A stretch of 5,601 nt of DNA from positions 1 through 5,601 of the forward strand of contig CAJBSR010000286.1 in the NCBI GenBank assembly GCA_903958285.1, read 5' to 3'. The notes beneath the pieces were generated by a model that was given only the letters and a program-made list of their open reading frames with translations, was not told where the DNA came from and ran no database searches. The number at the start of each line of letters is the position of its first letter. Positions within the stretch are counted from its first letter, which is position 1. Shown here in pieces: positions 1 through 5,601 of the stretch. The stretch comes from an uncultured Sphingomonadales bacterium. GTDB taxonomy: Bacteria > Pseudomonadota > Alphaproteobacteria > Sphingomonadales > Sphingomonadaceae. Made by a program: the position numbers and the translations under genes.

Positions 1-963
1 CACGAGCTTGCCCTGAGCAATTGCCTCCAATGGCTTGAGCGGGGTCACCAGATCAGTCAGCCGCATCTTCTTACGCGGGTAAGCAAGGACATCGATGAGG
101 CTGTAATAGCGTTCCACCTGATCATACGGGACACGTCCGACAAAGCGGATACAGTCGGCAACCGGGGATGCGGCAGCCTGCGCCCGAAGCGCTGGCTCCA
201 TAGGCCCGCCACCGACGAGCAGCAACGCAGCCTCAGGCCGAGCCGCAACCAAACGCGGCATGGCGGCAATCAGATCATCCAGCCCTTCATAATCATAGAA
301 GCTGCCGATGAAGCCGACCGTCTCTGACCCGTTGAGGCCAAGTTCCTCCGCCAGTGCTGCGTCGCGCGGCGGCGGGTTGCCGAACAGATGGAGGTCCACA
401 CCATTGGGTGATACCGTGATCCGGTCGGGATCAATCCCGCGTGAAATCAGATCTGCCTTCAGCCCTTCGCAGATGACCACCACAGCATCGGCGCGGCGCA
501 CGGCCCATGTCTCCAGCGCCTTGGTGACGCGGTAGCGCAAAGACCCTTCCTTGCCCGTGCCGTTGCCCACCGCCGCATCCTCCCAAAAGGCACGGATTTC
601 ATAGACAAAGGGCAGCCCCCGCTTGCGCGCGACCCGCAACCCGGCGAGCGCGTTCAGCACCGGCGAATGGGCGTGCAGCACATCAGGGCGATATTGTTCG
701 ACGAGCGCATCAATCCGTTCCGCAAAGGCCGCCACTTCCGACCATTCGCGAAAGATAGGCAAAGACATGGTCGTCCCGCGTGTCCGGTGGAAGGTCAGGC
801 CGTCCGCGGCTTCAACATCGGGGCCATCTGCTGTGTGCCGCAAACCCGTGACACCGCGCACATCCCAGCCCAATTCCTGTTGGGCCTTCAGGATGGCCCG
901 CGTGCGGAATGTGTAGCCTGAATGCATCGGCAGGCTGTGATCAAGGATGTGAAGAATACGCAC
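1..963 (-). CDS. Exosortase A system-associated glycosyltransferase (Daro_2409-like, GT4 fold), 3' end missing
   Basis: A cytoplasmic or membrane-associated sugar transferase that would add a sugar from a nucleotide donor to a growing lipid-linked surface glycan; donor and acceptor cannot be read from the sequence. The reverse strand is open from 963 to the window edge, giving 321 residues; relatives are around 400, so the C-terminal fifth lies outside. The start VRILHILDHSLPMHSGYTFR is the signature opening of the PEP-CTERM/exosortase A-associated family TIGR04063. An N-terminal Rossmann domain covers about residues 1-185 (HAHSP at 98-101, SPNGVDLHLF near 185-194). A second domain begins near 213 (VGFIGSF, then LLLVGGGPMEPAL) and reaches the donor-site segment TPLKPLEAIAQGK, where E313 sits at the usual second GT4 glutamate; the first glutamate of EX7E is not evident. 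The GTG start is chosen because the family begins here and an in-frame TAA lies about nine codons upstream; the Shine-Dalgarno (AGGA) is weak and distant. Divergent from the ligase operon. Confidence 0.9.
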   Translation of the reverse strand, partial: MRILHILDHSLPMHSGYTFRTRAILKAQQELGWDVRGVTGLRHTADGPDVEAADGLTFHRTRGTTMSLPIFREWSEVAAFAERIDALVEQYRPDVLHAHSPVLNALAGLRVARKRGLPFVYEIRAFWEDAAVGNGTGKEGSLRYRVTKALETWAVRRADAVVVICEGLKADLISRGIDPDRITVSPNGVDLHLFGNPPPRDAALAEELGLNGSETVGFIGSFYDYEGLDDLIAAMPRLVAARPEAALLLVGGGPMEPALRAQAAASPVADCIRFVGRVPYDQVERYYSLIDVLAYPRKKMRLTDLVTPLKPLEAIAQGKLV

Positions 964-1065
964 GCTCGCTCGCGGTCCTGTCCATTATTGACCAAATTCG
1001 AGCCGACACCTGCCACAAAGGACTTAACGCGACGTCAACCGGATGCATCTAAAGCCGGCCGCGAT
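964..1065. promoter_or_regulatory. Divergent intergenic control region between glycosyltransferase and ligase operon
   Basis: These 102 bases separate two oppositely oriented gene starts and so should hold the promoters of both the leftward glycosyltransferase and the rightward ligase operon. Seen in sequence: on the minus strand AATAAT (984-989) matches the -10 consensus at 5 of 6 and lies about 20 bases before the GTG start, but no good -35 is at the right distance. At 1024-1038 there is a short imperfect inverted repeat, TTAACG-CGA-CGTCAA, one mismatch per arm pair, which could be an operator. No convincing rightward promoter hexamers were found. Assignment as a control region rests mainly on gene orientation. 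Confidence 0.5.
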
Positions 1066-1212
1066 ATGATCGACATGCTCTCGCTCTTTCTGTCGCACGG
1101 CCTGCTGCTGCTCATGGCCTGGCGCCTGCTGTCGCGCGGCGATTTGGACGACGACAAAGGGCCGGTCGACACCCGCAAACAGCACAATAAATGGGGCGCG
1201 CCCGATGCGTGA
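1066..1212 (+). CDS. Small single-span membrane protein (48 aa), unknown function, coupled to the O-ligase
   Basis: Not recognised as a named family. The frame encodes 48 residues: a hydrophobic stretch from about residue 4 to 22 (LSLFLSHGLLLLMAW), interrupted only by His11 and ended by Arg20 and Arg24, followed by an acidic patch (DLDDD, 26-30) and a polar tail ending KWGAPDA. By the positive-inside rule the tail would be cytoplasmic and the N-terminus periplasmic. The stop overlaps the ligase start by 8 bases, so translation is probably coupled. ATG 1066 is preferred; a second in-frame ATG at 1075 is almost as good, and a TTG at 988 is possible. No clear Shine-Dalgarno precedes either ATG, which weakens the call. 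The frame also stays open upstream into the divergent gene, but that part is not protein-like. It may be a small partner of the ligase, or simply a leader that delivers ribosomes to it; both are inference. Confidence 0.6.
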   Translation: MIDMLSLFLSHGLLLLMAWRLLSRGDLDDDKGPVDTRKQHNKWGAPDA

Positions 1213-2572
1213 CCTCTTCTTTGTCGCCTTTCTTGGCGCGATGCTGCTGCTCGGGATGCGGCGACCATTTCTGATGGTGCTTGGCTATGTCTATGTCGAC
1301 ATCGTCTCGCCGCAGCATCTGTCTTACTACCTGCTCAACAGCATACCCGTATCGCTCATCTTCTTTTTGGGGGCGGTTGTCGGTTGGCTGATGTTCGACC
1401 GAAAACAGGTGCTCACATTCGGTCCAAGGCAGGGCGCGATGCTTCTGCTGCTCATCTATTGCTATTTTTCCACCGAGAATGCCGATTTTCCGCTGGAGGC
1501 GACGGAAAAGTGGGATTGGGTCTGGAAGGTGCTGGTCTTTGCCATCTTCCTACCGCTGACGATCACCACACGGCTTCGGATCGAAGCGCTGGCGACCACG
1601 ATGATCCTGTCGGCCTCGTGCATCATCATTGCGGCGGGCATCAAGACGGCCGCATCCGGCGGCGGCTATGGCGTGCTCAACCTCATGTCAGACAGCAATA
1701 CCGGCCTTTATGAGTCGTCTACGCTCGCCTGTGTGGCCATCTCGCTGATCCCCTTCATCCTCTACCTACGCCGGAACAGTACGATCTTCCCGCCCGATTG
1801 GCGCGTGTCGCTCTTTTGCGGGGCACTGTGCTTTGCCTGCCTGCTGATCCCCGTCGGCACCGAAGCGCGCACCGGGCTCATTTGTATTGCGGCACTCGGT
1901 GTGATGATGCTGCGCGCCGTAAAGCGCCCGTTCCTTTACATCTTCGCGGCGGCCTTTCTGGGGCTGGCCTCGCTTCCGTTCCTGCCGGAAAGCTTCACCA
2001 AGCGCATGGACACGATGAACGAGGTGCAGGCCGACGAATCAGCCTCGACCCGACTTGCGGTCTGGCGCTGGACGCTCGACTATGTCGGCATTCATCCGAT
2101 GGGCGGCGGGTTTGATTCCTACCGTGGCAACTCCTTCCGCTATGAGGCGCGGACCAGCAGCAAATTTGATCCAAACGCGCCGGTTGTGCACGAACCCGGC
2201 TCCACCATCGTCATCGTGGATGAAGCCCGCGCCTTTCACAGCGCCTATTTTGAAATGCTGGGGGAACAAGGCTGGCCGGGCCTCGGCATCTGGCTGTTCA
2301 TCCATTTGTCCGGCCTGCTGCGCATGGAAATGCTGTTGCGAAGATATCGGAACCGTGCGCCGGAGGATGGGCATTGGATTGCGGGCCTCGCCACAGCCCT
2401 TCAACAGGCCAACATCATCTATCTGATTGGTGCGGCCTTCATTGGCGTCGCCTACCTGTCGTTTGCCTATATGCTCATCGCGATGCAGATCGCGCTCGAT
2501 GCCCATGCCCGACGCTTTGAGCGGGAACGGACACGCAAGCCCTTCTTTGTCGCGAAGGCTGTGCCCGCATGA
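1205..2572 (+). CDS. Exosortase A system-associated O-antigen ligase/polymerase-like membrane protein (Wzy_C superfamily)
   Basis: A polytopic inner-membrane protein of 455 residues expected to join or polymerise lipid-linked glycan units on the periplasmic side. The opening MRDLFFVAFLGAMLLLGMRRP, followed by a second hydrophobic pair and VSPQHLSYYL, matches the N-terminal region of the 'putative O-glycosylation ligase, exosortase A system-associated' family (TIGR03097). About ten or more hydrophobic segments are visible. The Wzy_C/O-antigen ligase core includes TEARTG (219-224, Arg222), STRLAVWRW (281-289) leading to HPMGGGF, a periplasmic loop of roughly 40 residues, and FHSAYFEMLGEQGWPGL with His345, the position matching the conserved loop histidine of WaaL-type ligases. 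Length is normal for the family. GGGG at 1193-1196 is a modest ribosome-binding site eight bases before the ATG. It overlaps the small membrane protein upstream by 8 bases and the acyltransferase downstream by 4 (ATGA). Whether it glycosylates PEP-CTERM proteins or polymerises exopolysaccharide is not decidable here. Confidence 0.88.
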   Translation: MRDLFFVAFLGAMLLLGMRRPFLMVLGYVYVDIVSPQHLSYYLLNSIPVSLIFFLGAVVGWLMFDRKQVLTFGPRQGAMLLLLIYCYFSTENADFPLEATEKWDWVWKVLVFAIFLPLTITTRLRIEALATTMILSASCIIIAAGIKTAASGGGYGVLNLMSDSNTGLYESSTLACVAISLIPFILYLRRNSTIFPPDWRVSLFCGALCFACLLIPVGTEARTGLICIAALGVMMLRAVKRPFLYIFAAAFLGLASLPFLPESFTKRMDTMNEVQADESASTRLAVWRWTLDYVGIHPMGGGFDSYRGNSFRYEARTSSKFDPNAPVVHEPGSTIVIVDEARAFHSAYFEMLGEQGWPGLGIWLFIHLSGLLRMEMLLRRYRNRAPEDGHWIAGLATALQQANIIYLIGAAFIGVAYLSFAYMLIAMQIALDAHARRFERERTRKPFFVAKAVPA

Positions 2573-3651
2573 CCAAGGCGACTACGCAGATCGACGCCCT
2601 GACCGGCATGCGCGGCATCGCGGCGTGGTTTGTCGTGCTTTACCATATCCGCGCCGCCTTTCCTGAAAGCGTACCGCATTGGATCGTGGCCACCTTGTCC
2701 AAGGGGTATTTGGCGGTCGATCTTTTCTTCGTCCTGTCGGGTTTCGTCATGTGGCTGACCTATGGCGACAAGTTCCAGAAAGATGGTCTTGCCGCCGCAC
2801 CCCAGTTCCTATGGCGGCGTATTGCGCGCATCTATCCGCTTCATTTTCTCATCATTCTGGCAACCATGGCCTATGCCGCGACCCTGGCATATGCGGGCAA
2901 GCCGAATGGCGTCCAATATCCGTTTGAAGAGCTGCCGCTGCACTTTCTCCTCATTCAAAACTGGTGGTTGACCGATGTTCTGACCTGGAATGATCCCAGC
3001 TGGTCCATCTCGGCAGAACTGGCGGCCTATATCCTGCTCCCCTTCGTCGCGGTGACGCTCTTTCGGAAAGACTGGTCGCCTGCCGCCAGCATTGCGGGGG
3101 CCATCGCGCTGGCCCTGGTGCTGCATCTCTGGTTTCTGGCGCATGGCGAAGATACGATTGGCAGGCACATTGTCTGGCACGGCCTGCCACGCTGCTTTGC
3201 CGGCTTCTTTGCCGGTGTGTTCGTGGCGATGATCTGGCGCGCGCGCCCTTCGGGGCCGACGACATTCATCGCGCTATCGGTCAGCCTGTCTGCTTTCGGC
3301 ATGTTCGTAATGGACAGGGCGCCGGAAACGCTGGCGATGCCCGTTGCCTTTACAGCTCTGGTCTATGTTCTTGCGGCAACATCGGCCGCGCCCCGCAACC
3401 CTCTGTGCGGGCGCTTCGCGCTGCACCTCGGCGATGTCAGTTACTCGACGTATCTCGGGCATTTTCTGCTGTGGATCGTCTTCAAACACCTGTTCGTGGA
3501 TGATCCCAAAAACGTCCCCCTACCGCTGATTGGGCTGTACCTGCTGAGTGTCTATCTCTCCTCAATCCTGCTCTACCGTCTGGTCGAAGCGCCGGGCCGA
3601 TCGTTCCTCCAGTCCATCGGCAAACGCAAGGCGGCGCCCGCCCTGACCTGA
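2569..3651 (+). CDS. Membrane acyltransferase, acyltransferase-3 family (sugar O-acylation)
   Basis: An integral membrane enzyme of 360 residues, expected to move an acyl group (acetyl or similar) from a cytoplasmic donor to a sugar hydroxyl. Family hallmarks are all present: DALTGMRGIAAWFVVLYH with the catalytic His26; KGYLAVDLFFVLSGFVMW (45-62); WRRIARIYPLH (82-92) carrying the conserved arginines; NDPSWSISAE (141-150); and a C-terminal VEAPGRSF. Hydrophobic segments continue throughout, consistent with the usual ten-helix acyltransferase core (PF01757). There is no extra SGNH esterase domain, so this is the stand-alone form. The ATG overlaps the ligase stop in an ATGA junction and GAAGG at 2554-2558 is a good ribosome-binding site, so expression with the ligase is very likely. 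From this context the substrate is inferred to be the exopolysaccharide or its lipid-linked repeat. The acyl group and acceptor sugar are unknown. Confidence 0.92.
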   Translation: MTKATTQIDALTGMRGIAAWFVVLYHIRAAFPESVPHWIVATLSKGYLAVDLFFVLSGFVMWLTYGDKFQKDGLAAAPQFLWRRIARIYPLHFLIILATMAYAATLAYAGKPNGVQYPFEELPLHFLLIQNWWLTDVLTWNDPSWSISAELAAYILLPFVAVTLFRKDWSPAASIAGAIALALVLHLWFLAHGEDTIGRHIVWHGLPRCFAGFFAGVFVAMIWRARPSGPTTFIALSVSLSAFGMFVMDRAPETLAMPVAFTALVYVLAATSAAPRNPLCGRFALHLGDVSYSTYLGHFLLWIVFKHLFVDDPKNVPLPLIGLYLLSVYLSSILLYRLVEAPGRSFLQSIGKRKAAPALT

Positions 3652-3693
3652 TCGGGCAATTGCACTCGGGCGCGACGTTGCTAGGTTGGCAGC

Positions 3694-4848
3694 ATGACGA
3701 CACCCAAAGCCTCCATGCTGACCGACATCACCCGGATCTTCGACATCGCCCTAGCCTGGCTGGATGGCCATACGACCCAGATTGCGTTGAGCGTCGCCTC
3801 CGGCGTGATCATCGTTGGACTGCTTTACGGCCTAAAGCTGTTCGGCGGCTATCTGTGCAGCCCGCGCTTTTCCAGTTCGCATTGGCCGGGCATCATCGGC
3901 CGCGCGCTGAAGAGGACACGGCTCTGGTTCAAGATAGCCGTGGCGGCGCAGATCGTGGCTGCGACCGCTCACGCCCCGACAGAAATCGCTTACCCCATCC
4001 GCGTTCTTTTCGTCGTTGCGGCGGTGCTACAGGCGGCCGTCTGGGTCCGCGCGCTGATCCTTGGGCTTGTCGAATATCGCGCAGGCACCACCGACCCGAC
4101 GGGTAATCTGCAAAGCGCCATGGGGTTGATCCGCGTGCTGCTGACGGCAGGGCTGTTCATCCTTGCAACCATCCTGATCCTCTCCAACCTTGGCGTCGAC
4201 GTGACGGGGCTTCTGGCAGGTCTGGGCATTGGCGGCATTGCCATCGGTCTGGCCGCACAGGGCATCTTTTCCGACCTGTTCGCAGCACTCTCGGTGCTGT
4301 TCGATAAGCCTTTCAAGAAGGGCGATATGGTGAAGTTCGATACCAGCCAGGGCACGGTGGAGGCCATCGGCCTGAAGTCCACCCGTATCCGCGCCATATC
4401 GGGGGAGGAGATTGTTATCTCCAACGCAAACCTGCTCAATAAGGAGTTGCGCAACCTCGCTGTGTTTGAAACGCGCCGCTATTTTCAAACGATCAGCCTC
4501 ATCTACCAGACCCCACCGGACATCTGTGCGACACTGCCCGCCCTGCTAAAAGCTGCGATTGAAAGCGTCGATCGCGTCACCTTTGCCCGCTGCGCGCTCG
4601 ACAATTTTGCAGCCTCAAGCCTCGATTTCCTTCTGATCTACGAAATCCATGAAGCGGACCCCAGCAACGCGCTGGACCGCAAGCATCTCGTCAACAACGC
4701 GATCCTCGCGCTCTTTGCCGAACATGGCATTCAGTTCGCCTATCCCACCCAAACCACATTCACGGCGGCCCCCGACGGGCGGATGGTCATGCCTTTTGCC
4801 GAGCCTAAGCCGGTTGAGGTGGCGGGCACAGCAACGACAAAAGCATAG
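3694..4848 (+). CDS. Small-conductance mechanosensitive channel, MscS family
   Basis: A 384-residue inner-membrane channel that would open under membrane tension and release solutes on osmotic downshock. Hydrophobic segments are seen at about 29-50, 78-92, 101-123 and 146-166, followed by the pore helix 170-200 with the Gly/Ala pattern AGLGIGGIAIGLAAQG. After it come FDKPFKKGDMVKF and GTVEAIGLKSTRIR...GEEIVISNANLLN, the beta domain of MscS, and an alpha/beta C-terminal domain ending near GIQFAYPTQTTF, equivalent to the FPYPQ region of the E. coli protein. It is longer at the N-terminus than E. coli MscS (286 residues), with one or two additional helices. By eye-alignment the pore hinge Gly113 is kept (G190) while Gly121 is Ala198 and Asn117 is Asp194. 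The start follows 42 bases after the acyltransferase stop with only a weak AGG (3682-3684) upstream. No terminator or clear promoter is seen in that gap, which holds only the 8-base palindrome GCAATTGC (3656-3663). Confidence 0.92.
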   Translation: MTTPKASMLTDITRIFDIALAWLDGHTTQIALSVASGVIIVGLLYGLKLFGGYLCSPRFSSSHWPGIIGRALKRTRLWFKIAVAAQIVAATAHAPTEIAYPIRVLFVVAAVLQAAVWVRALILGLVEYRAGTTDPTGNLQSAMGLIRVLLTAGLFILATILILSNLGVDVTGLLAGLGIGGIAIGLAAQGIFSDLFAALSVLFDKPFKKGDMVKFDTSQGTVEAIGLKSTRIRAISGEEIVISNANLLNKELRNLAVFETRRYFQTISLIYQTPPDICATLPALLKAAIESVDRVTFARCALDNFAASSLDFLLIYEIHEADPSNALDRKHLVNNAILALFAEHGIQFAYPTQTTFTAAPDGRMVMPFAEPKPVEVAGTATTKA

Positions 4849-4852
4849 GAGA
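4847..4852 (+). promoter_or_regulatory. Strong Shine-Dalgarno for the VOC gene, overlapping the mscS-family stop codon
   Basis: AGGAGA lies seven bases before ATG 4860 and its first two bases are part of the TAG stop of the channel gene. It is the clearest ribosome-binding site in the window and fixes the VOC start. The arrangement suggests the two genes share a transcript. Confidence 0.75.
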
Positions 4853-4859
4853 GACGCAT

Positions 4860-5558
4860 ATGGTGAAGCCAACGGGCATCCACCACATCGCCATTATGAC
4901 CGGCGATATGAAGGCGCAGCTGGAATTTCTGACCGATGTGCTCGGCTGTGAGTTGGTCGCCATTTTCGATATGCACGGCGTGCCGGACGGGCTTCACGCC
5001 TTTCTGAAGCTGGCGGATGATTGTTCCTTCTCGCTCGTGCAATTGCCCGGCGTGAAGGACATCCCCATTGAACTGGGCGTCACACACGCGGGCTCAGGTG
5101 CTGGCAAATCAGCCGGCGGGACGATGCAGCACCTTGCCTTCAAAGTGGACAGCCGTGACGCGCTGATCGCGATGCGCGACCGCATCCGCACGAAAGGCGT
5201 CAACGTCTTCGGACCCATCGACCATGGCATGTGCCAGTCGATCTATTTTGCAGGGCCGGAGCAATTGTCGCTGGAAGTCGCTTGGTCCGACATAGCCTTA
5301 GACCCCGCCCGCTGGATCGACCCCGCCACGCTCGCCAAGATCGGCGTGACGCCGGAAGAGGCCCAGCGGCTCATCCACCCCGACACCTATGACGGCGAAG
5401 GTGGCACCGTTCCCCAGCCCCCCATCGACCCCGCCAAGCCGCATCAGGCGATGCCCGAGGCGGCCTATAAGCAGATCATATCCCTGCCCGATGAGGTCAT
5501 CTGGAAGATGGCCTCCTATGCGGAAGCGCCGGTGAAGGTAGGCGTAAATGATGAGTGA
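4860..5558 (+). CDS. VOC family (glyoxalase / extradiol dioxygenase fold) protein
   Basis: A soluble cytoplasmic protein of 232 residues. Residues 5-142 form a vicinal-oxygen-chelate domain of two beta-alpha-beta-beta-beta modules: TGIHHIAIMTGDMKAQLEFL opens the first, and GTMQHLAFKVDSRDAL the second, closing with IYFAGPEQLSLEVAW. The likely metal ligands are His9, His91 and Glu139, the standard His-His-Glu pattern, so a divalent metal enzyme is expected. His46 and His122 (IDHGM) are possible active-site residues. Members of this superfamily include glyoxalase I, extradiol dioxygenases, epimerases and resistance proteins; the sequence does not tell which reaction applies. The tail from about 143 to 232 (DPATLAKIGVTPEEAQRLI, then a proline-rich run VPQPPIDPAKPHQAMPE) belongs to no domain I can name. 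The gene follows the channel gene by 11 bases and its stop is 7 bases before the next likely start, so it may sit in a catabolic or detoxification operon that continues to the right. Confidence 0.85.
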   Translation: MVKPTGIHHIAIMTGDMKAQLEFLTDVLGCELVAIFDMHGVPDGLHAFLKLADDCSFSLVQLPGVKDIPIELGVTHAGSGAGKSAGGTMQHLAFKVDSRDALIAMRDRIRTKGVNVFGPIDHGMCQSIYFAGPEQLSLEVAWSDIALDPARWIDPATLAKIGVTPEEAQRLIHPDTYDGEGGTVPQPPIDPAKPHQAMPEAAYKQIISLPDEVIWKMASYAEAPVKVGVNDE

Positions 5559-5565
5559 GGGTTTC

Positions 5566-5601
5566 ATGAAAATGAAAGCTGCTGCACCGTTGCTGAGTCG
5601 G
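5566..5601 (+). CDS. Start of a further gene, truncated by the window edge
   Basis: Twelve codons are visible, reading MKMKAAAPLLSR, with no stop before the edge. GAGGG (5557-5561) sits at ribosome-binding distance from ATG 5566 and ATG 5572; an in-frame ATG at 5551 would instead overlap the VOC stop by 8 bases. An opening of the type MKxKAA is common in zinc-dependent alcohol dehydrogenases, but twelve residues are too few to assign a family, so the identity is left open. Confidence 0.5.
   Translation, partial: MKMKAAAPLLSR

Noticed and set aside
308..921. Several plus-strand frames of 75 to 97 codons
   Set aside because: They are antisense to the glycosyltransferase, whose frame is continuous and family-like along the whole stretch.
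1001..1015. Sigma-54-like -24/-12 element on the minus strand (TGGCAG ... GGCT)
   Set aside because: The GG to GC spacing is nine bases rather than the required ten and the -12 half is poor, so it does not meet the consensus.
922..1065. Upstream extension of the small membrane protein to ATG 922
   Set aside because: It would overlap the divergent glycosyltransferase start and fill the promoter gap, and the added residues show no protein-like pattern.
2039..2506. Minus-strand open frame of 155 codons
   Set aside because: Antisense to the conserved Wzy_C part of the ligase; no recognisable domain and no ribosome-binding context.
3656..3663. Perfect palindrome GCAATTGC after the acyltransferase gene as a possible terminator
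   Set aside because: It has no loop, the arms are only four bases and no T-run follows; it is expected by chance.
3990..4488. Two long overlapping minus-strand open frames of about 150 codons
   Set aside because: They lie wholly within the channel gene, whose translation shows clear MscS motifs; the reverse frames are low-complexity, Arg/Pro/Ser- or Gln/His-rich, as expected of antisense frames in high-GC coding DNA.

Overview
The window is an ordinary-looking, gene-dense stretch of a high-GC proteobacterial chromosome (roughly 60% G+C by eye, with overlapping start and stop codons and little non-coding DNA). Protein flavour and gene content point to an alphaproteobacterium, most likely Sphingomonadales. 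That placement is inferred from family resemblance, not from a marker gene.

Left part (1-3651) is a piece of an exosortase A (XrtA)/PEP-CTERM-type exopolysaccharide locus. A leftward glycosyltransferase of the exosortase A-associated Daro_2409 type (1-963, cut by the window edge, GTG start) stands back to back with a rightward operon. The two are separated by a gap of about 100 bp that must hold both promoters. The rightward operon has three overlapping genes: a 48-residue single-span membrane protein (1066-1212), a polytopic O-antigen ligase/polymerase-like protein of the exosortase A-associated type (1205-2572), and a membrane acyltransferase of the acyltransferase-3 family (2569-3651). The overlaps (8 bp and 4 bp) indicate translational coupling. 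Together they fit assembly of a surface glycan: sugar transfer in the cytoplasm, polymerisation or ligation at the outer face of the inner membrane, and acyl decoration of the sugar.

Right part (3694-5601) has a different theme. A small-conductance mechanosensitive channel of the MscS family (3694-4848) follows after 42 bp with no visible terminator. Then come a vicinal-oxygen-chelate (glyoxalase/extradiol dioxygenase fold) protein with a long unassigned C-terminal tail (4860-5558) and the first codons of another gene (from about 5566) running off the right edge. The VOC gene is spaced tightly to both neighbours, so co-transcription is plausible, but nothing links its chemistry to the polysaccharide genes.

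No RNA genes, insertion sequences, CRISPR arrays, large repeats or convincing intrinsic terminators were seen. The least explained elements are the 48-residue membrane protein coupled to the ligase, the divergent control region, and the C-terminal half of the VOC protein.
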